64,000 bases of DNA from Coffea arabica (lineage: Eukaryota; Streptophyta; Magnoliopsida; Gentianales; Rubiaceae): the NCBI RefSeq assembly GCF_036785885.1, contig NC_092323.1:5496501-5560500 (forward strand), given 5' to 3'. The first letter of the stretch is position 1. Every line of letters begins with the position of its first letter. Under the pieces are notes generated by a model that saw only the letters and a list, made by a program, of their open reading frames with translations, searched no databases and was not told the origin of the DNA. Shown here in pieces: positions 1 to 11,692 of this stretch. The position numbers and the translations under genes were made by a program.

Positions 1-161
1 AGAAGAACTAATAGCTAGTTTGGGAGATGAGATTTGAACAGAAAAGAAAGGAATAGAAGAGAAAGGCTGTATCTCCCACATTTGAGAGTTTTAAGTGAAG
101 GGAAAGGAAAAGAAACCGACGGAATTGGAAGAAGGAAGAAACAGCTACACTTAAAAAAAAA

Positions 162-1144
162 GGGTTAATCACATTTTATTCCCTTAAAGAATACCCCATT
201 TCTCAGTTTACCCCCTAACCTTTAATTTTGCTCACTTAACCCCCTTTAGGACAAAATTGCCCTTGCATTATTTTGACTTTCCATTTACCTTATTTTCCTT
301 TCTTTTATTTGTTTTTCTCTTTCTTCTTTATTTAATTCTTTCTCTTTCCCACAAAAATCTTCACCTTAATGATTGAAATTAAAAAAGAGGAATTGCAGAG
401 ATCTATTCTCTCCTTAAATGATTAAAAAAATATTCAAATCACTTTCCTAAAATACAATTTTTTTAGCCGTTCAATTCTTTTAATTTTGGATTTTCGTCTT
501 TCCTTTCTAGTTTCTCATTTTATTCTCAAGAAAATATCATAAGATGAAATTGTTTTCCTTTCTTTTATTTCTTTTTCTCTTTCTTCTCTCTTTCATCCTT
601 CCCAATAGAAATTTCATGTCAATGAAAATTTTTGTTTTGAGTTTGTAATTGCATATTTCTGGGTGAAGGTTTAAAAGGCATCAAAAACTAATTTTGATTT
701 TTTGTATGATGCCACGTGTCACAAATTTCAATTGATGATTATTAATCAGGTCACAATTTCATCTTAAGATATTTTCTTGGGAATAAAATGAGAAACTAGA
801 AAGGAAAGAGGAAAACCCAAAATTAAAAGAATTGAAAGGCTAAAAAAATTGTATTTTAGGAAAGTGATTTGAATATTTTTTTAATCATTTAAGGAGAGGA
901 TAGATCTCTGCAATTCCTCTTTTTTAATTTCAATCATTAAGGTGAAGATTTTTGTGGGAAAGAGGAAGAATTAAATAAAGAAGAAAGAGAAAAAGAAATA
1001 AAAGAAAGGAAAACAAGGTAAATGAAAAGTCAAAATAATGCAAGGTCAATTTTGTCCTAAAGGGGGTTAAGTGAGCAAAATTAAAGGTTAGGGGGTAAAC
1101 TGAAAAATGGGGTATTTTTTAAGGGGATAAAATGTGATTAACCC
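162..1144. mobile_element. Long foldback (MULE-like) non-autonomous DNA element
   Basis: The segment begins GGGTTAATCACATTTTATTC and ends with its reverse complement apart from a few mismatches. The two arms (about 162-552 and 752-1144) are near-perfect inverted repeats of about 390 bp around a 200-bp spacer. The element sits between a run of nine A on the left and T plus eight A on the right, compatible with an 8-9 bp target duplication but low in complexity. There is no coding capacity. Long arms and 9-bp duplications are typical of Mutator-like elements, so I infer a non-autonomous MULE. The terminal GGGTTAAT is shared with the MITE inside the MAP1B intron. Confidence 0.8.
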
Positions 1145-1349
1145 TAAAAAAAATTTCCGGCCCAAATCGGGCAGAAAGCAAAGGAAACCGCGGAAAGGCA
1201 GCAAAACATTTTTTAAATTGCCCATTCTATTTCTACTCCTAAAAAGCTGTTGAATGAAATATTTATTTACTTATGTGTCCAAAATCACCTCCTTTCTTTC
1301 ATAAACTCCCAAACAACATTAAAATCTCTTCTCTTCTTTTCTTACATAT

Positions 1350-1520
1350 GGGATCCTCAGTGCCACTTTTTCAGTGGCAATTCAGTGTCACTTCTATATT
1401 TATGCCAAGTGTCCTATTTATTTAATTTGTCATATTTTGTTTATTTAAATTTCTTCTACTATCACGTAATTAGTAGGATTGGCACTAAATTTGACACCGA
1501 GTAGTGACACAGAAGATCCC
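1350..1520. mobile_element. Small MITE with imperfect terminal inverted repeats
   Basis: The left end GGGATCCTCAGTGCCACTT pairs with the right end, whose reverse complement is GGGATCTTCTGTGTCACTA. The inner parts also pair loosely (repeated GTGCCA and GTGTCA motifs). The element is about 171 bp and has no coding potential. I could not find an adjacent target duplication, so the superfamily is open. Confidence 0.5.
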
Positions 1521-1885
1521 AACTGCTTTTCTTATCCTTTCTTTTCTCTCGTAACTTAACATTTCTCTTCTTTTCTTTTCTATCCTCAACTCACAAACTA
1601 AAAGAAGGGTTCTCCTTTTTCTACTTTCTTGTCAAAAATAATAGAGAAGAATATTGTAGCTTACTGTCAACTTTTTAAACATTTTTATTAAACACTCTTA
1701 TGCGCTAATAATTATGACGGATAGAACCCCCAAATTCACAAATCAGTCTTCTAGAGATATGGTAATTAAACTAATGTGAAAAAAAAACACACTTAAAAGC
1801 CACGAATAAAAAGCTTAAAATCTCTTTGTGGCACATATACGTACAATTGCATCTAGCACTGTTGCAAATGTTCATAAATAACCAA

Positions 1886-2960
1886 GGTATATTTGGGCAA
1901 TACAAGTGCCTAGTGATTGCCCTTGGGTACGGAGAAAACTGCCCAAACTACGTCGTATAGCCCAGCCATTCGTGAAAATTTTGATTGGGGATGGAAATGA
2001 TACTTCCTTCTGGCATGATCAAAGGCATCCAGCGGGACCATTATATAAACATTTCTCTGGAAATTTGCTTAGAAGCTTTGGTCTACCTGTACATGACCCA
2101 GTTGCTAAATGCATGCAAGATGCAGACTGGAGATGGCGGCTATGTGGAGGAAAATCTACTGCTGAAGTACGGCTTCTTAAACAGCTTACTCCTACTGAAT
2201 TCAGGCCATTCCTTGAGTTGAAGGATACGATTGAGTGGCTGTCTAGTAAGTCTGGCTGTTTTACGGTAAAGTCTGCCATGCAAGCCATTAGGCAAGCTGG
2301 TCCTACAGTTTCTTGGTTCAAATTGGTCTGGGGTAAAGGATTTGTTCCAGGGTACTCTTTCATCCTCTGCTTACTATGTAAAAGAAGATTGTGCACTAGA
2401 GATAGAATGAAGAAGTGGGGCTGCTTCACTGGATCATTAGATTAGATTGTGTTCTACGCTGTAATGCAGAAGAGAGTCTATGGAGCATATCGGCTTTGAA
2501 TGTGGAGCAACTACAGTCTACAGCAGCATGGAAGAAGAACTTAGAGATGTGTCCTGTCTTCAGGGCTGCTTATTCATGGTCTATAGAGCTAGAATGGACA
2601 TGCACTACTCGCTGGAAATCTGACTCCTTTCTTGATTCTTTCCGTAGACTAGCTTACCATATATCATATATGGAGAGCCCGAAATGAGGTTTTGCATCAG
2701 AGAATAGCCCATATAGGTGACTGCTATAAACATTGTGAAGACAGACAGTCATTGACTCCATGCAGCATATTGTTGAGTCTTGGAGGGCAGTTCCTCATGA
2801 CAGGAGAATTTGGGAGCTGTTATTGATTGGGGGATTTCTCAAAAGTGCATGTTGATTCTTTTTGTATAGCTTTAGTACACGTGTATAGAGCCATATAGCT
2901 ACTATCTGTACGCTTACAAATCTCTATCAATAAAACTTTAATTTTTGCTCAAAAAAAAAA
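1886..2960 (+). mobile_element. 5'-truncated L1-type LINE, 3' end with zf-RVT region
   Basis: The reading frame 1906-2445 encodes the region after the reverse transcriptase in plant L1 elements: DCPWVRRKL, then KILIGDGNDTSFWHDQRHP, then GCFTVKSAMQAI, then LLCKRRLCTRDRMKKWG. This matches the zf-RVT (PF13966) module of plant LINEs. After 2445 the frame is broken by stops and shifts, but WRARNEVLHQ near 2670-2700 is still recognisable. The 3' end carries AATAAA-like sequence and an A tail near 2951-2960. It is a dead 3' fragment; the endonuclease and reverse transcriptase cores are absent. No target duplication was identified. Confidence 0.85.
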
Positions 2961-3514
2961 CAAGATGTATTTTTCGTCATCCTACATACGCTTACATAAT
3001 GCATCATATGGTTGAATCTGCATTGATTTCTTGCACCTCAAACTTTGTAAATTGTCACTTTCGGAAGACTTGGTTCTTTTGCATCCTTTTAGCACTCAAC
3101 TTCTCCTCTGATAATAGTTTTACAAATCTAGATACCCAAACATTTATCATGTCAGTTTCATGCAGTTGACGTGATTATGCAATCCCCGAAAACTCTAATA
3201 CGCATCGACCAGGTTACCTATCAGAGTTTGTTCATTAGTGCCTTCACTTTCAACTGGTTCAAATTTGTTAGAATTAAAATTTCATTATGGCTTTAACTTC
3301 TAAAACAATCGAACAAAAATTAAAAAGAAAAAAGAAGAAAATCCATTTTTGGTTTTTGTGAAGTCGCTCATCTTATCTATTTATACTTTAGTCTCGTAGG
3401 CTCTTGGCTCTCGTAATCATTTTTCTATGTCAATGTGCGTGTTGAACATCAGACTACATACATCAACGGATGATTAAAGGAAGTATTTTTCTATAAACAA
3501 GCAGTGATGTAATG
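2961..3514. other. Intergenic, nothing recognised
   Basis: AT-rich sequence between the LINE tail and the patatin pseudogene. Only short unsupported open frames are present. Confidence 0.6.
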
Positions 3515-4140
3515 TTAATTCAAAAGAAAAATAAAAGTAAATTGGCCAGTGGCTTTAATTAAAAAAAAATCATACAAAGAGTTTTCGTTTCCTTTGGTTT
3601 TTCTGGGCAAGAAAGGGTTTTCATTTCCTGATATAGAGGAAGTCCATGAAGGGTTGTTGTAATCTACCATATTAATACAAAGAGTTAGTTGCTTGGACTT
3701 GGATTGAGGAAATATCTTGGGGTTGGGGCAGTACTCAAGATAGAAGGGTACGATGTCTTTTGCGGTGAAGAGAGGACGCTGATTTTGATTAGGTGCAGTT
3801 GTTAGCATCGTTGCAATGATTCCACCAGTACTCGTGCTGGCTATCACATCAAAATAATCTGCAATTCGAGCATCTGGTCAATCCAGTTCCTGCATCATAG
3901 GAAATTGAAGTAAACACTCATGCAACAACGTAAATGGGGTACGTGTTTGTTTTGTGAATTTCATGAGTAGCCAGCCAGGAGCCATGTACATCTATCTGCT
4001 TGTAGCTTGGATTCAAGGAAACTCAATATGGTTCCTGCAGGTATGATGCCACCTCCGTCAATGCTTAAGACGGTAATCCTTTCTCCATATTTTTCTGGGA
4101 TCAAATTCGTCGCCGCTATCACAGTTGCACTCCTCCATTT
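3515..4140 (-). pseudogene. Patatin-like phospholipase (lipid acyl hydrolase) pseudogene
   Basis: Patatins are Ser/Asp-dyad lipases that deacylate membrane lipids. On the minus strand 4140-4010 reads IPEKYGERITVLSIDGGGI followed by IPAGTILSFLESKLQ, the start of a patatin domain. After an intron-like gap an AG acceptor at 3891-3890 leads into ELD, a stop (TGA where the family has Gly), then [19 protein letters not shown] and [18 protein letters not shown]. Lesions visible: the in-frame TGA at 3880-3878, loss of the usual Arg-Gly after DGGGI (oxyanion hole), Gly to Ser at the first position of the GxSxG nucleophile motif, and a degraded intron donor (CAAGCAGA). The C-terminal two thirds, with the catalytic Asp, is missing. 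Clearly decayed. Confidence 0.85.
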
Positions 4141-4999
4141 CTAATCTCTTGGCATCAAACTGTCTAATCAAACGAATATGGTTCGCGTTTTACTCAAGAA
4201 TTGGATTGAATGCGCACGAAATCCATTGGAGAGATTACATTCTGCTTATAGTACTCAATGTTCTCCGTATCCCTGTTAACCTCAAGCAAGTGACGGGGTT
4301 TAGCACGCACGAGGCCAACATAGACGCGAAATTCTACTACGAAATTTATGGTAGGAAAGGTAAACATGACGAGAATTTATCCACCTGAGGAGTCTTAATA
4401 TTGGAAATGCTTCTACGAAACCACCTCATCATCCTACTGTACTTTGTAAAGGGCGGCGTTTCCAGTTTGTTGGCAAAGACATGAGAGTCGGTTGACTGAG
4501 GTTTGCAGCGCGTCTCCAATTCTTAGACTAAAACTCAGAGAATTGGAGAGCTATACTCAAACACAGGCCCTCAATTGCCTTGCAAGAATTGTATTCAGAA
4601 ATCGGTAGTAATAGACACCGTTTTTTTTACAAAGAAGATATACCTACCAATAAAATGGACTGCCAAACTTCCAACTTCAGTGGTGTGACGTCTCACGTTA
4701 CAGAGACAAGAACCACACCATTCAGGAATGAATATCCCTTAAATAATAAACAGCGAGATCACGAGAATTGGATAAAATGCTGTAGTTACACAATCATGTC
4801 CTATGGAGTCTGTCTTGCAAAACGACCTTTCATCACAAATCAAAGAAAAGATTATCACATTGGCCCCCCAACCTTGGAGAGAAGAAGATTCTAAACTGGA
4901 GGTGACTGAATCTGAGCGAACAAATGTGTTTGTAGCTTGGAAAGGAACCTGTTCCATGGCTTCCTTCTATTATCTTTAAGAAACGATATTCGTGCTTTG
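4141..4999. other. Spacer between patatin pseudogene and MAP1B stop; MAP1B 3' UTR likely in its right part
   Basis: No convincing coding sequence. The roughly 250 bp next to 5000 lie directly downstream of the MAP1B stop codon and probably hold its 3' UTR. The remainder shows only unsupported short open frames. Confidence 0.5.
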
Positions 5000-7900
5000 C
5001 TAACACTGAGTCAGTGTCTCGGCACCATTTTCAGTTATCAGGATTGTGTGCTCAAATTGTGCTGATAGGCTCCCATCCTCTGTCACCACCGTCCAGTTAT
5101 CATCCCACATTATCGGGTTTATGCTGCCAATGGTCAGCATTGGTTCTGCAATTCGTAGATCAATAGAAGCAATTAACCGCTGACAACAAATAATGGGTCG
5201 TTGAAGAAGTGCCAATGGTGATGCACCTGCTTCAATCAGTAGTTAGAGAATAGAGGAGAATTATAAGCATATATTACCAATGGTAAACGTCTGATTTAGA
5301 AGCATGCGTCCGCGACCATTATTCCCTGAGAATAATGAAATCAGTACCCATAGACAGAATATGAAATAATGTGAGAAAGGAGGGGGCAAGCAATCAATTG
5401 CAAAAGGAAGCAAAGGAAAGACAGAAACAACTGCCAAGCAAAAAGAATGCAACTTTCTCATATTCTATCTATACTGAAGTGGATGTCTTCTCAGTCCGGA
5501 CTTTCTACAGATCCAAGCTGTAAATTAATGCTCTATGGGTATTAGAGATGAGGGACAAAATTTAACATCCATCTCTCAACTTCTCTTCATTTTACCAGGC
5601 ATGCCATCGCAGTACCTCATTCTGGATTAATTAGCTGTTTATCTTGAAAAACACCGCAAAAAGATCCTAAGCCTTATATTTCTTTCAAATATTACTTCAA
5701 ATACATTTGTTCTGAAGAAACCTTTTCTGCGACATGGTCTAGTAGAAAAATAATTAAAATGTCATTTATTCTCTTTGAATACCAGAAAATTAGCAATAAA
5801 ACAGAAAGGCATATGGCTGCAAAAATGGTAACAATTTAATAAACCAGCAGAATTGCCAATAATACTTTGAAAAATACATGATGACACTCTATGAAACAAA
5901 TCGGTCAACTTTTGTCCTTTCTGTTTTTCCTTTATTGGATAGTTAAGTTTCTACTGCATCTTCTTAAATGGGCTTTGGAGGAAAAATCTGTGGTAATATT
6001 TTATTTAAATGAGGTTGAATATTACATTCTCCAAATCTCGCACGCAAGCAAGTAAAGACCACAACTTCAGCCTAACTTCAGGCAAGAAAACCAACAGCAG
6101 AATCATGCAATTCAGCATGATAACAAAACAGTCAATGTGAATTAAGCAAAAATTACTGTAATGTAGAATGACTGGATCACTGTGAAAAACACGTCCTACT
6201 CCGTGGCCAACAAATTGTTCAACAACTCCATAGCAATGTTCATCTGCAAGATTACTTCAAAAACAAAAATGTAAAGTAAGTTATAACTGCACCATGAAAT
6301 CCATGAATATTGCTTACAGATGCAATGGATTGATAACTACCAAAAAATAACAACTCATATATTTCTAAAATCTACTGCAACATTCCTATTATAAAAATCT
6401 TTGCCAAGAATATTCGTGAAACTGTGCTTTCAGCCGGCAATCTTTCTGCAAAGCTTATGGGTTTAAAAACCATTTAGTCACCTGATATCAATCCGTAACA
6501 GATCATTATATCTAGCGAATCTATCATATTTCAGAAAGATTCATACCAAAAATATATGTCTCAATAAGTAAAACAATTGAAACAGGCAAGACAAACATGA
6601 GCGTAAGCACCTTCAGGGAGGGAGGAGGGAATGCGTGTGTGTATGTGAGAGGGAGAGAGAGAGAGACTTCTAGACAGGAAACAATTCGAGTAGTAATTTA
6701 AAACAAAGAAAAAAAAAAATCAAGCAGGTGCCTTACTGGATAGTCTTGCCAATTTTATTAAATTCCACCCCGGGTGCACAGATAGATATTGCCTTGTCTA
6801 AGCACTCCTTAGTTACCTAAACCATGACGATATCAATTCATTTCCACAACAATCTTAAAAGTTGAATATAACTGGTACACAAATCACCATAGAAATATAA
6901 AATCAACTAATCAGATTTTTTAAAAAGAAATACTAAAATCAGCATCTGGGAAGTGACTTAAAAGCATAAATGTGAGAAAAAGAAATGTATTACCGTGCAT
7001 GTTAAGATTTCCTGTATGAGATCAATATGCATAGTAGTAAACCAGATGTTTCTATCAATTTCCTACGGTCAATACAAAGGACTGAGAAGATAAACTCCTA
7101 TTTGCCATGTGATAAGTAATGGCATTTGACCTTTTCTGTCATAATTAGCAGAACTTGTATTACATCAACTAGACATGGTATGTCACAGCCCTTCAGAAAG
7201 CACTTCTATTATAAGAGCTCTCAGAGGAAGTGATTAATGTTGTTGCTTTGCAGCACTCATGCAAAGGTACTTGTGGGGTACAGAGTTTCTGGTTTTGATT
7301 TTCTAAAAAGGACTTCTGTCCTTATCATGAACTCTATCTTTAATCATTCTTTATTTACTCAAAAGAAAATTTCAACAGCAAATTAGGAAAATCATTATAA
7401 AAATGAATAAAGAAAATCAAACCAAATGATGAAAAAATCTGAAGGATTTATCTCAATTGTTTATCGTGAAATTACATAATTTTCCATTAAATTTGGAATA
7501 ACAGGTATTACATTTTTCTTTAACTCCCGAACACACATAAATCCCTCTCTCTTAATTACAATTATTCTATCTACCAGAAAACTATACCTGCACCAATTTT
7601 CTAGCTTCCTCAGCAACATCTCCAACAAAGAATGTTGCTGATGTATCACCATGGTACCCCTGCATATGAAAGCCAGGTTGCATAAAAATTTCTCTTTATA
7701 GTATGTTATTATTTAACATCTTTCACATTTCTATACCAAACAAAAAGGTTGAGTTCTTTAACATAATATTGCATTATCGTCTTGTGAAGAATGAAACACA
7801 ATGTGATCGATGTATGAGAAGATCACATTGCTTTGAGCACTCATTCTTTACTTCATGGCATCCAACAAGGAAAAGTGTTAATACCACTTTGTCCCCCCAA

Positions 7901-10771
7901 ACTTTGGACGATTACCCACTTCAGTCCCTAAACTTCAAAATAGGACACTTAAGTCCCTAAACTTATAAATACCTCCCACTTAAGGAAAATTGTTAACAAA
8001 TCCTGAATGCCGTTGGTGGTCGAAGTGTCCCATTTTATAAGGGTTTAGGGATTTAAGTGTTCCATTTTATAAGTTTAGGGACTTAAGTGGAAGGTATTTA
8101 TAAGTTTAGGGACTTAAGTGTCCCATTTTGAAGTTTAGGGACTGAAGTGGGCAATCGTCCAAAGTTTGGGGGGACAAAGTGGAATTAACCCCAAGGAAAA
8201 ATAAGTGATATACTTTTTTTTTAGAGGAAATGCTACAGGAAGAGCAGTTTTCCAGCAACAAAGCTGGTAATGCAAATTGATCATAGTGCCTTCCATAGAA
8301 ATATGCGATTTCCTGAACCAAGTTGCTCTAATTTTGACAAATCCTTTTGCCCAATCAACAAATGCTTCCAGATTCTCGTCTTTGTATATTCAGAGTTTGA
8401 AACCTCAGAGACACAAAAGATGTTTGTAGACTATTTCAATATGACACACAGTACAGCAGATGAAACCACAACTTTCATGGATCAGAAACAGGTTATTTCT
8501 TTCTGGTCATCAACGTGAGACCTAAGCAAGTTGCAACCAATAAAGACAAAGAAGCACTCAGAAAGGTTTAATCTGCAGTACTCGTACCATCCAAAACTTG
8601 ACAATCTGAAGAGATGCCTCCAGAAAAATTAACAATATACATGACCATTGCTGGTAAAAAGAGACTTTTTAATGAGCTCAAAGCCACATCTGTGAATCTG
8701 TGAAATGATTTTGAATACCATACAACAACAAAAATTTCAGAAGGGTTCAAGGATAAACTAGGACTGTTGAGGAAGCTAAAATTGAAGACAAGAAAGTTCT
8801 CACAATATGGGTACCTCAATTTATCATTTGAACTAGAAAACTAGTAGCAGCAGAGATCTTATGTGATGAAATAACAACTTACATTAAGATAAACTGTGAC
8901 ATCAATATTGACAATATCACCATCCTGCAAAACGAACAGTATATGGATCTTTTGATAGCATATCTAAACAGAGGAGGTGCTGAGAACGAGAATTTATTAG
9001 ACAAACCTCAAGTTCCCGTGAATCTGGAATCCCATGGCAAATGCACTCATTTACTGATGTGCATACGCTCTTAGGAAACCCACCATAACCAAGAGGTGAA
9101 GGATATGCTCCATTGTCAATGATTATGTTGTGAACTGCTTGGTCAATTTCATCTGTTGTAATGCCTGGCTGCCAAGAGAAGCAAATAAAGAGTATAACTA
9201 AATGCAGATTCCACAAGTCAAAAGCTCCTAATTAACCCACCTTAATTTTTCAATCTTGTTGATTTTTACCAATGAAATTACTAGATCTTGTGCCCATATT
9301 TTGGAGTGACTTACCAAAAAAATTTAAGAATAGTAGTAGATGGTACTAATGTTTCAGAAGTGATTCTCAAACAAATTATCAATACAATGTAAGATTATAA
9401 TTCTCATATGAAGCAATTCAGGATCGACGCAATTCAACTCTTCATTCATTGTGATTACACAAAGTCAATTTGATACTAAGACCGTAGCAGCATGTCATTT
9501 GATGTCATCCCATGCCATGCATGGGTGTACTTCTGGTTTGCTTAGGATGATGAATCAACCAAAAAAGAACAAATTTTCACCTTCACCAAAGTCCCAGCAT
9601 GCTGAAGAACCTGCGCAGCAAGTCTTCCTGATGCCCTCATTTTTTCAATTCCAAGTTCATCATGCACTTCAGGTCCACCAGAAATTCCCGGTGATTTCTG
9701 AGAATTTGCATATGGAGGCTGTAATATGTGATCAGGAACAGGTCGACGAGGTGACACCTTCCCTGGCCTCAAACATTTACGTTTGCTGTTAGGCACTTCC
9801 TCTATATTTCTGCTCATCACTGAAGAAAATTAGCTGCTCAAATCACATAATGAACACATACATGAACCAGGAAAACTAAGAGAAAGCAAGAAAGCTATTA
9901 AATGGATGGCTTCAAACCCAATAAGCTAGTTCTATATTTGCATCTAGAACGAAAATATGTTCCACAAGTTGTCAAGCCATATGACTTGTCCGTATATGTA
10001 TTAGTCATGTAAACTGACATAAGTACCTACAAGATATGGTGCTTGTTGCAGAGTCTAGACTCAATATCAGCAGCCAAGCAGAAATAGAAAAAACTTCCGA
10101 GTTTAAGAGGACATTTGAGTTTTATCATGAATGCGTTACAAAGCAACTCTTAAACACCATTCAAGATAACAGGGCGTGCAATTGCGGCTAAATTTAGAAG
10201 AAAGTAGCACAACAATCTCATGCATTAATAAAAGTTGTAACAATGACTTGCAAAATCAAGGGAATTGACCAAATGATATTGAGCAAGTTGGGATAGGTAT
10301 CACTCCCCTAAGCTAGTTCGGCTAAATGTTGACAAATGGAAACGAACCAGGCAGCAAAGCATTCATTAAAAATTCTAACATTGGAACCATACCAGGTTGT
10401 TCAAATAAAGGTGGATTTAAATTGGTTGAAGAATTTGCATACCTTCCATTGTAGAATAATAGGATGGCTAATCCAGAAAATGCTCGTGATAATTGCATAG
10501 AAACATGTTTTCCTCCTACACACAGCAAGCAATTTGAGGAGACAGGAGAATTTATCAGAAACATGGACAAGTAAGTTAAAAACATGAATAAACGGGAGCA
10601 AAGAAAGAAATAAAGAAAGAGAGTGGGGCTCCCAAGTCAAAACTCATCACCTGGGTTATAGCGGAAGAGACGGTGAAGGGCACTGGCTGGAGATGGTCGA
10701 ACAAAACTAGAGTCTCCAAGGAAGCTGCAGAGAATCCGTGATTGAATGGACGAACCAACCACCACCGCCAT
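5000..10771 (-). CDS. MAP1B: Methionine aminopeptidase type 1, plastid-type (MAP1B-like)
   Basis: Removes the initiator Met from new proteins; a two-metal M24 peptidase. Ten exons on the minus strand: 10771-10651, 10515-10443, 9809-9581, 9168-9007, 8924-8883, 7659-7588, 6816-6737, 6254-6157, 5325-5278, 5145-5000. All junctions are GT/AG and phases close at 1071 nt (356 aa; Arabidopsis MAP1B is about 370). Residues 1-64 form a Ser/Arg-rich leader consistent with a plastid transit peptide, followed by [15 protein letters not shown], typical of organellar plant MAPs. Expected catalytic residues are all present: His186 (CICHGIPD), metal ligands Asp203 and Asp214 ([13 protein letters not shown]), His277 (GHGVG), Glu309 (TIEPM) and Glu340 (QFEHT). 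The exon 3 start was chosen by phase (AG at 9811-9810); the earlier AG gives a premature stop. The gene appears intact. MAP1C or MAP1D identity is less likely from the leader but not excluded. Confidence 0.9.
7875..8191. mobile_element. MULE-type MITE inside MAP1B intron 5
   Basis: Terminal inverted repeats of more than 50 bp run from GTGTTAATACCACTTTGTCC on the left to the complement of GGGTTAATTCCACTTTGTCC on the right. The element is flanked by a perfect 9-bp duplication CAAGGAAAA (7866-7874 and 8192-8200), the signature of Mutator-type transposition. Inner segments repeat the motif 'tttagggacttaagtg' several times. It is non-coding and lies between MAP1B exons 5 and 6, away from splice sites. 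Confidence 0.9.
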
Positions 10772-11161
10772 GATATTCTCCTTCTTCTTCTTCTTCCTCA
10801 ATAAAAAAATGAAGAAGAAAATGCACAACGTTTTATCTACAGAAAAAATCAGTTGTCGGCCTCTTTATCGGAGGCTAATCTCTCAAAACAGCTAGTAACG
10901 ACTAACGACCGACTCTCACTTGTTTCATGGTTGTTTATAGAGGATCCATCCAATGCCCATTTATTTGACTCGACAGTTCAAGCACAGACTCGGCAACAGT
11001 ACACTAGTAATGTAAACAATACGAAACTCTTTTTTTCTAATATCAAGCGACTTATACAAAGAAGCAATTCTCTAGAATTTCAAACGAAAGAAAAAAAACA
11101 AAACTTATCTAAGTATTCGAAACTCTCAGAAATATCTGTGCTGCTACCTACAAATACTAGT
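10772..11161. promoter_or_regulatory. MAP1B 5' flank (putative 5' UTR and promoter)
   Basis: The sequence immediately upstream of the MAP1B start codon (minus strand) begins with a CT/GA-rich stretch, which is common in plant 5' UTRs. No specific promoter motif stands out; the assignment rests on position only. Confidence 0.35.
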
Positions 11162-11275
11162 AGGTGTGTTTGGACGGTAGATTATTAAAATACTGTAATA
11201 TCTTTTTTATATAATGTATGTGAGATAATAAAAATTAAAAAAAATATATTTGTGATGCAAATAAATAAATGTGCC
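11162..11275 (+). mobile_element. MITE family A, copy 1
   Basis: Starts GTGTGTTTGGACGGTAGATT and contains the family core ATGTATGTGAGATAATAAAA and TTTGTGATGCAAATAAA. It matches the best-preserved copy at 36390 in order and spacing, although diverged. Confidence 0.6.
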
Positions 11276-11640
11276 AATGATGATTTATAATTGCACTCTT
11301 TTGCTTTATGTCTGCGGAGACTTGAGGTTAGTGAGTCTTTAAAGCCAAAAAAAAATCCAAACCACGGGCTCCTGAACTAGTTTGTGCCTCGCGGGCCCTA
11401 GACAGGATAATTTATGGTAAGCCCATTTATAGTGGGCTATACAGCAATATGCTATAACAACATGTCAGCCTTGTATTTATAGCTATAGGCTGGGCACTCC
11501 AACGACTATGAACGGTATAAGCCCGAGCCAACCATCACTTGTAGTTGGGCCTACGTTTCGTTGAAAACGAGAGAAGCGCTCTGTAAACTCTGAATTGAAG
11601 AGATTAGCAGCACGAAAGAGGGAGTGATTATATATTATAC

Positions 11641-11692
<52 letters not shown>

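Noticed and set aside
9810-9820. Alternative start of MAP1B exon 3 at the AG near 9821
   Set aside because: The resulting phase runs into a stop within about ten codons, whereas AG at 9811-9810 continues the conserved frame.
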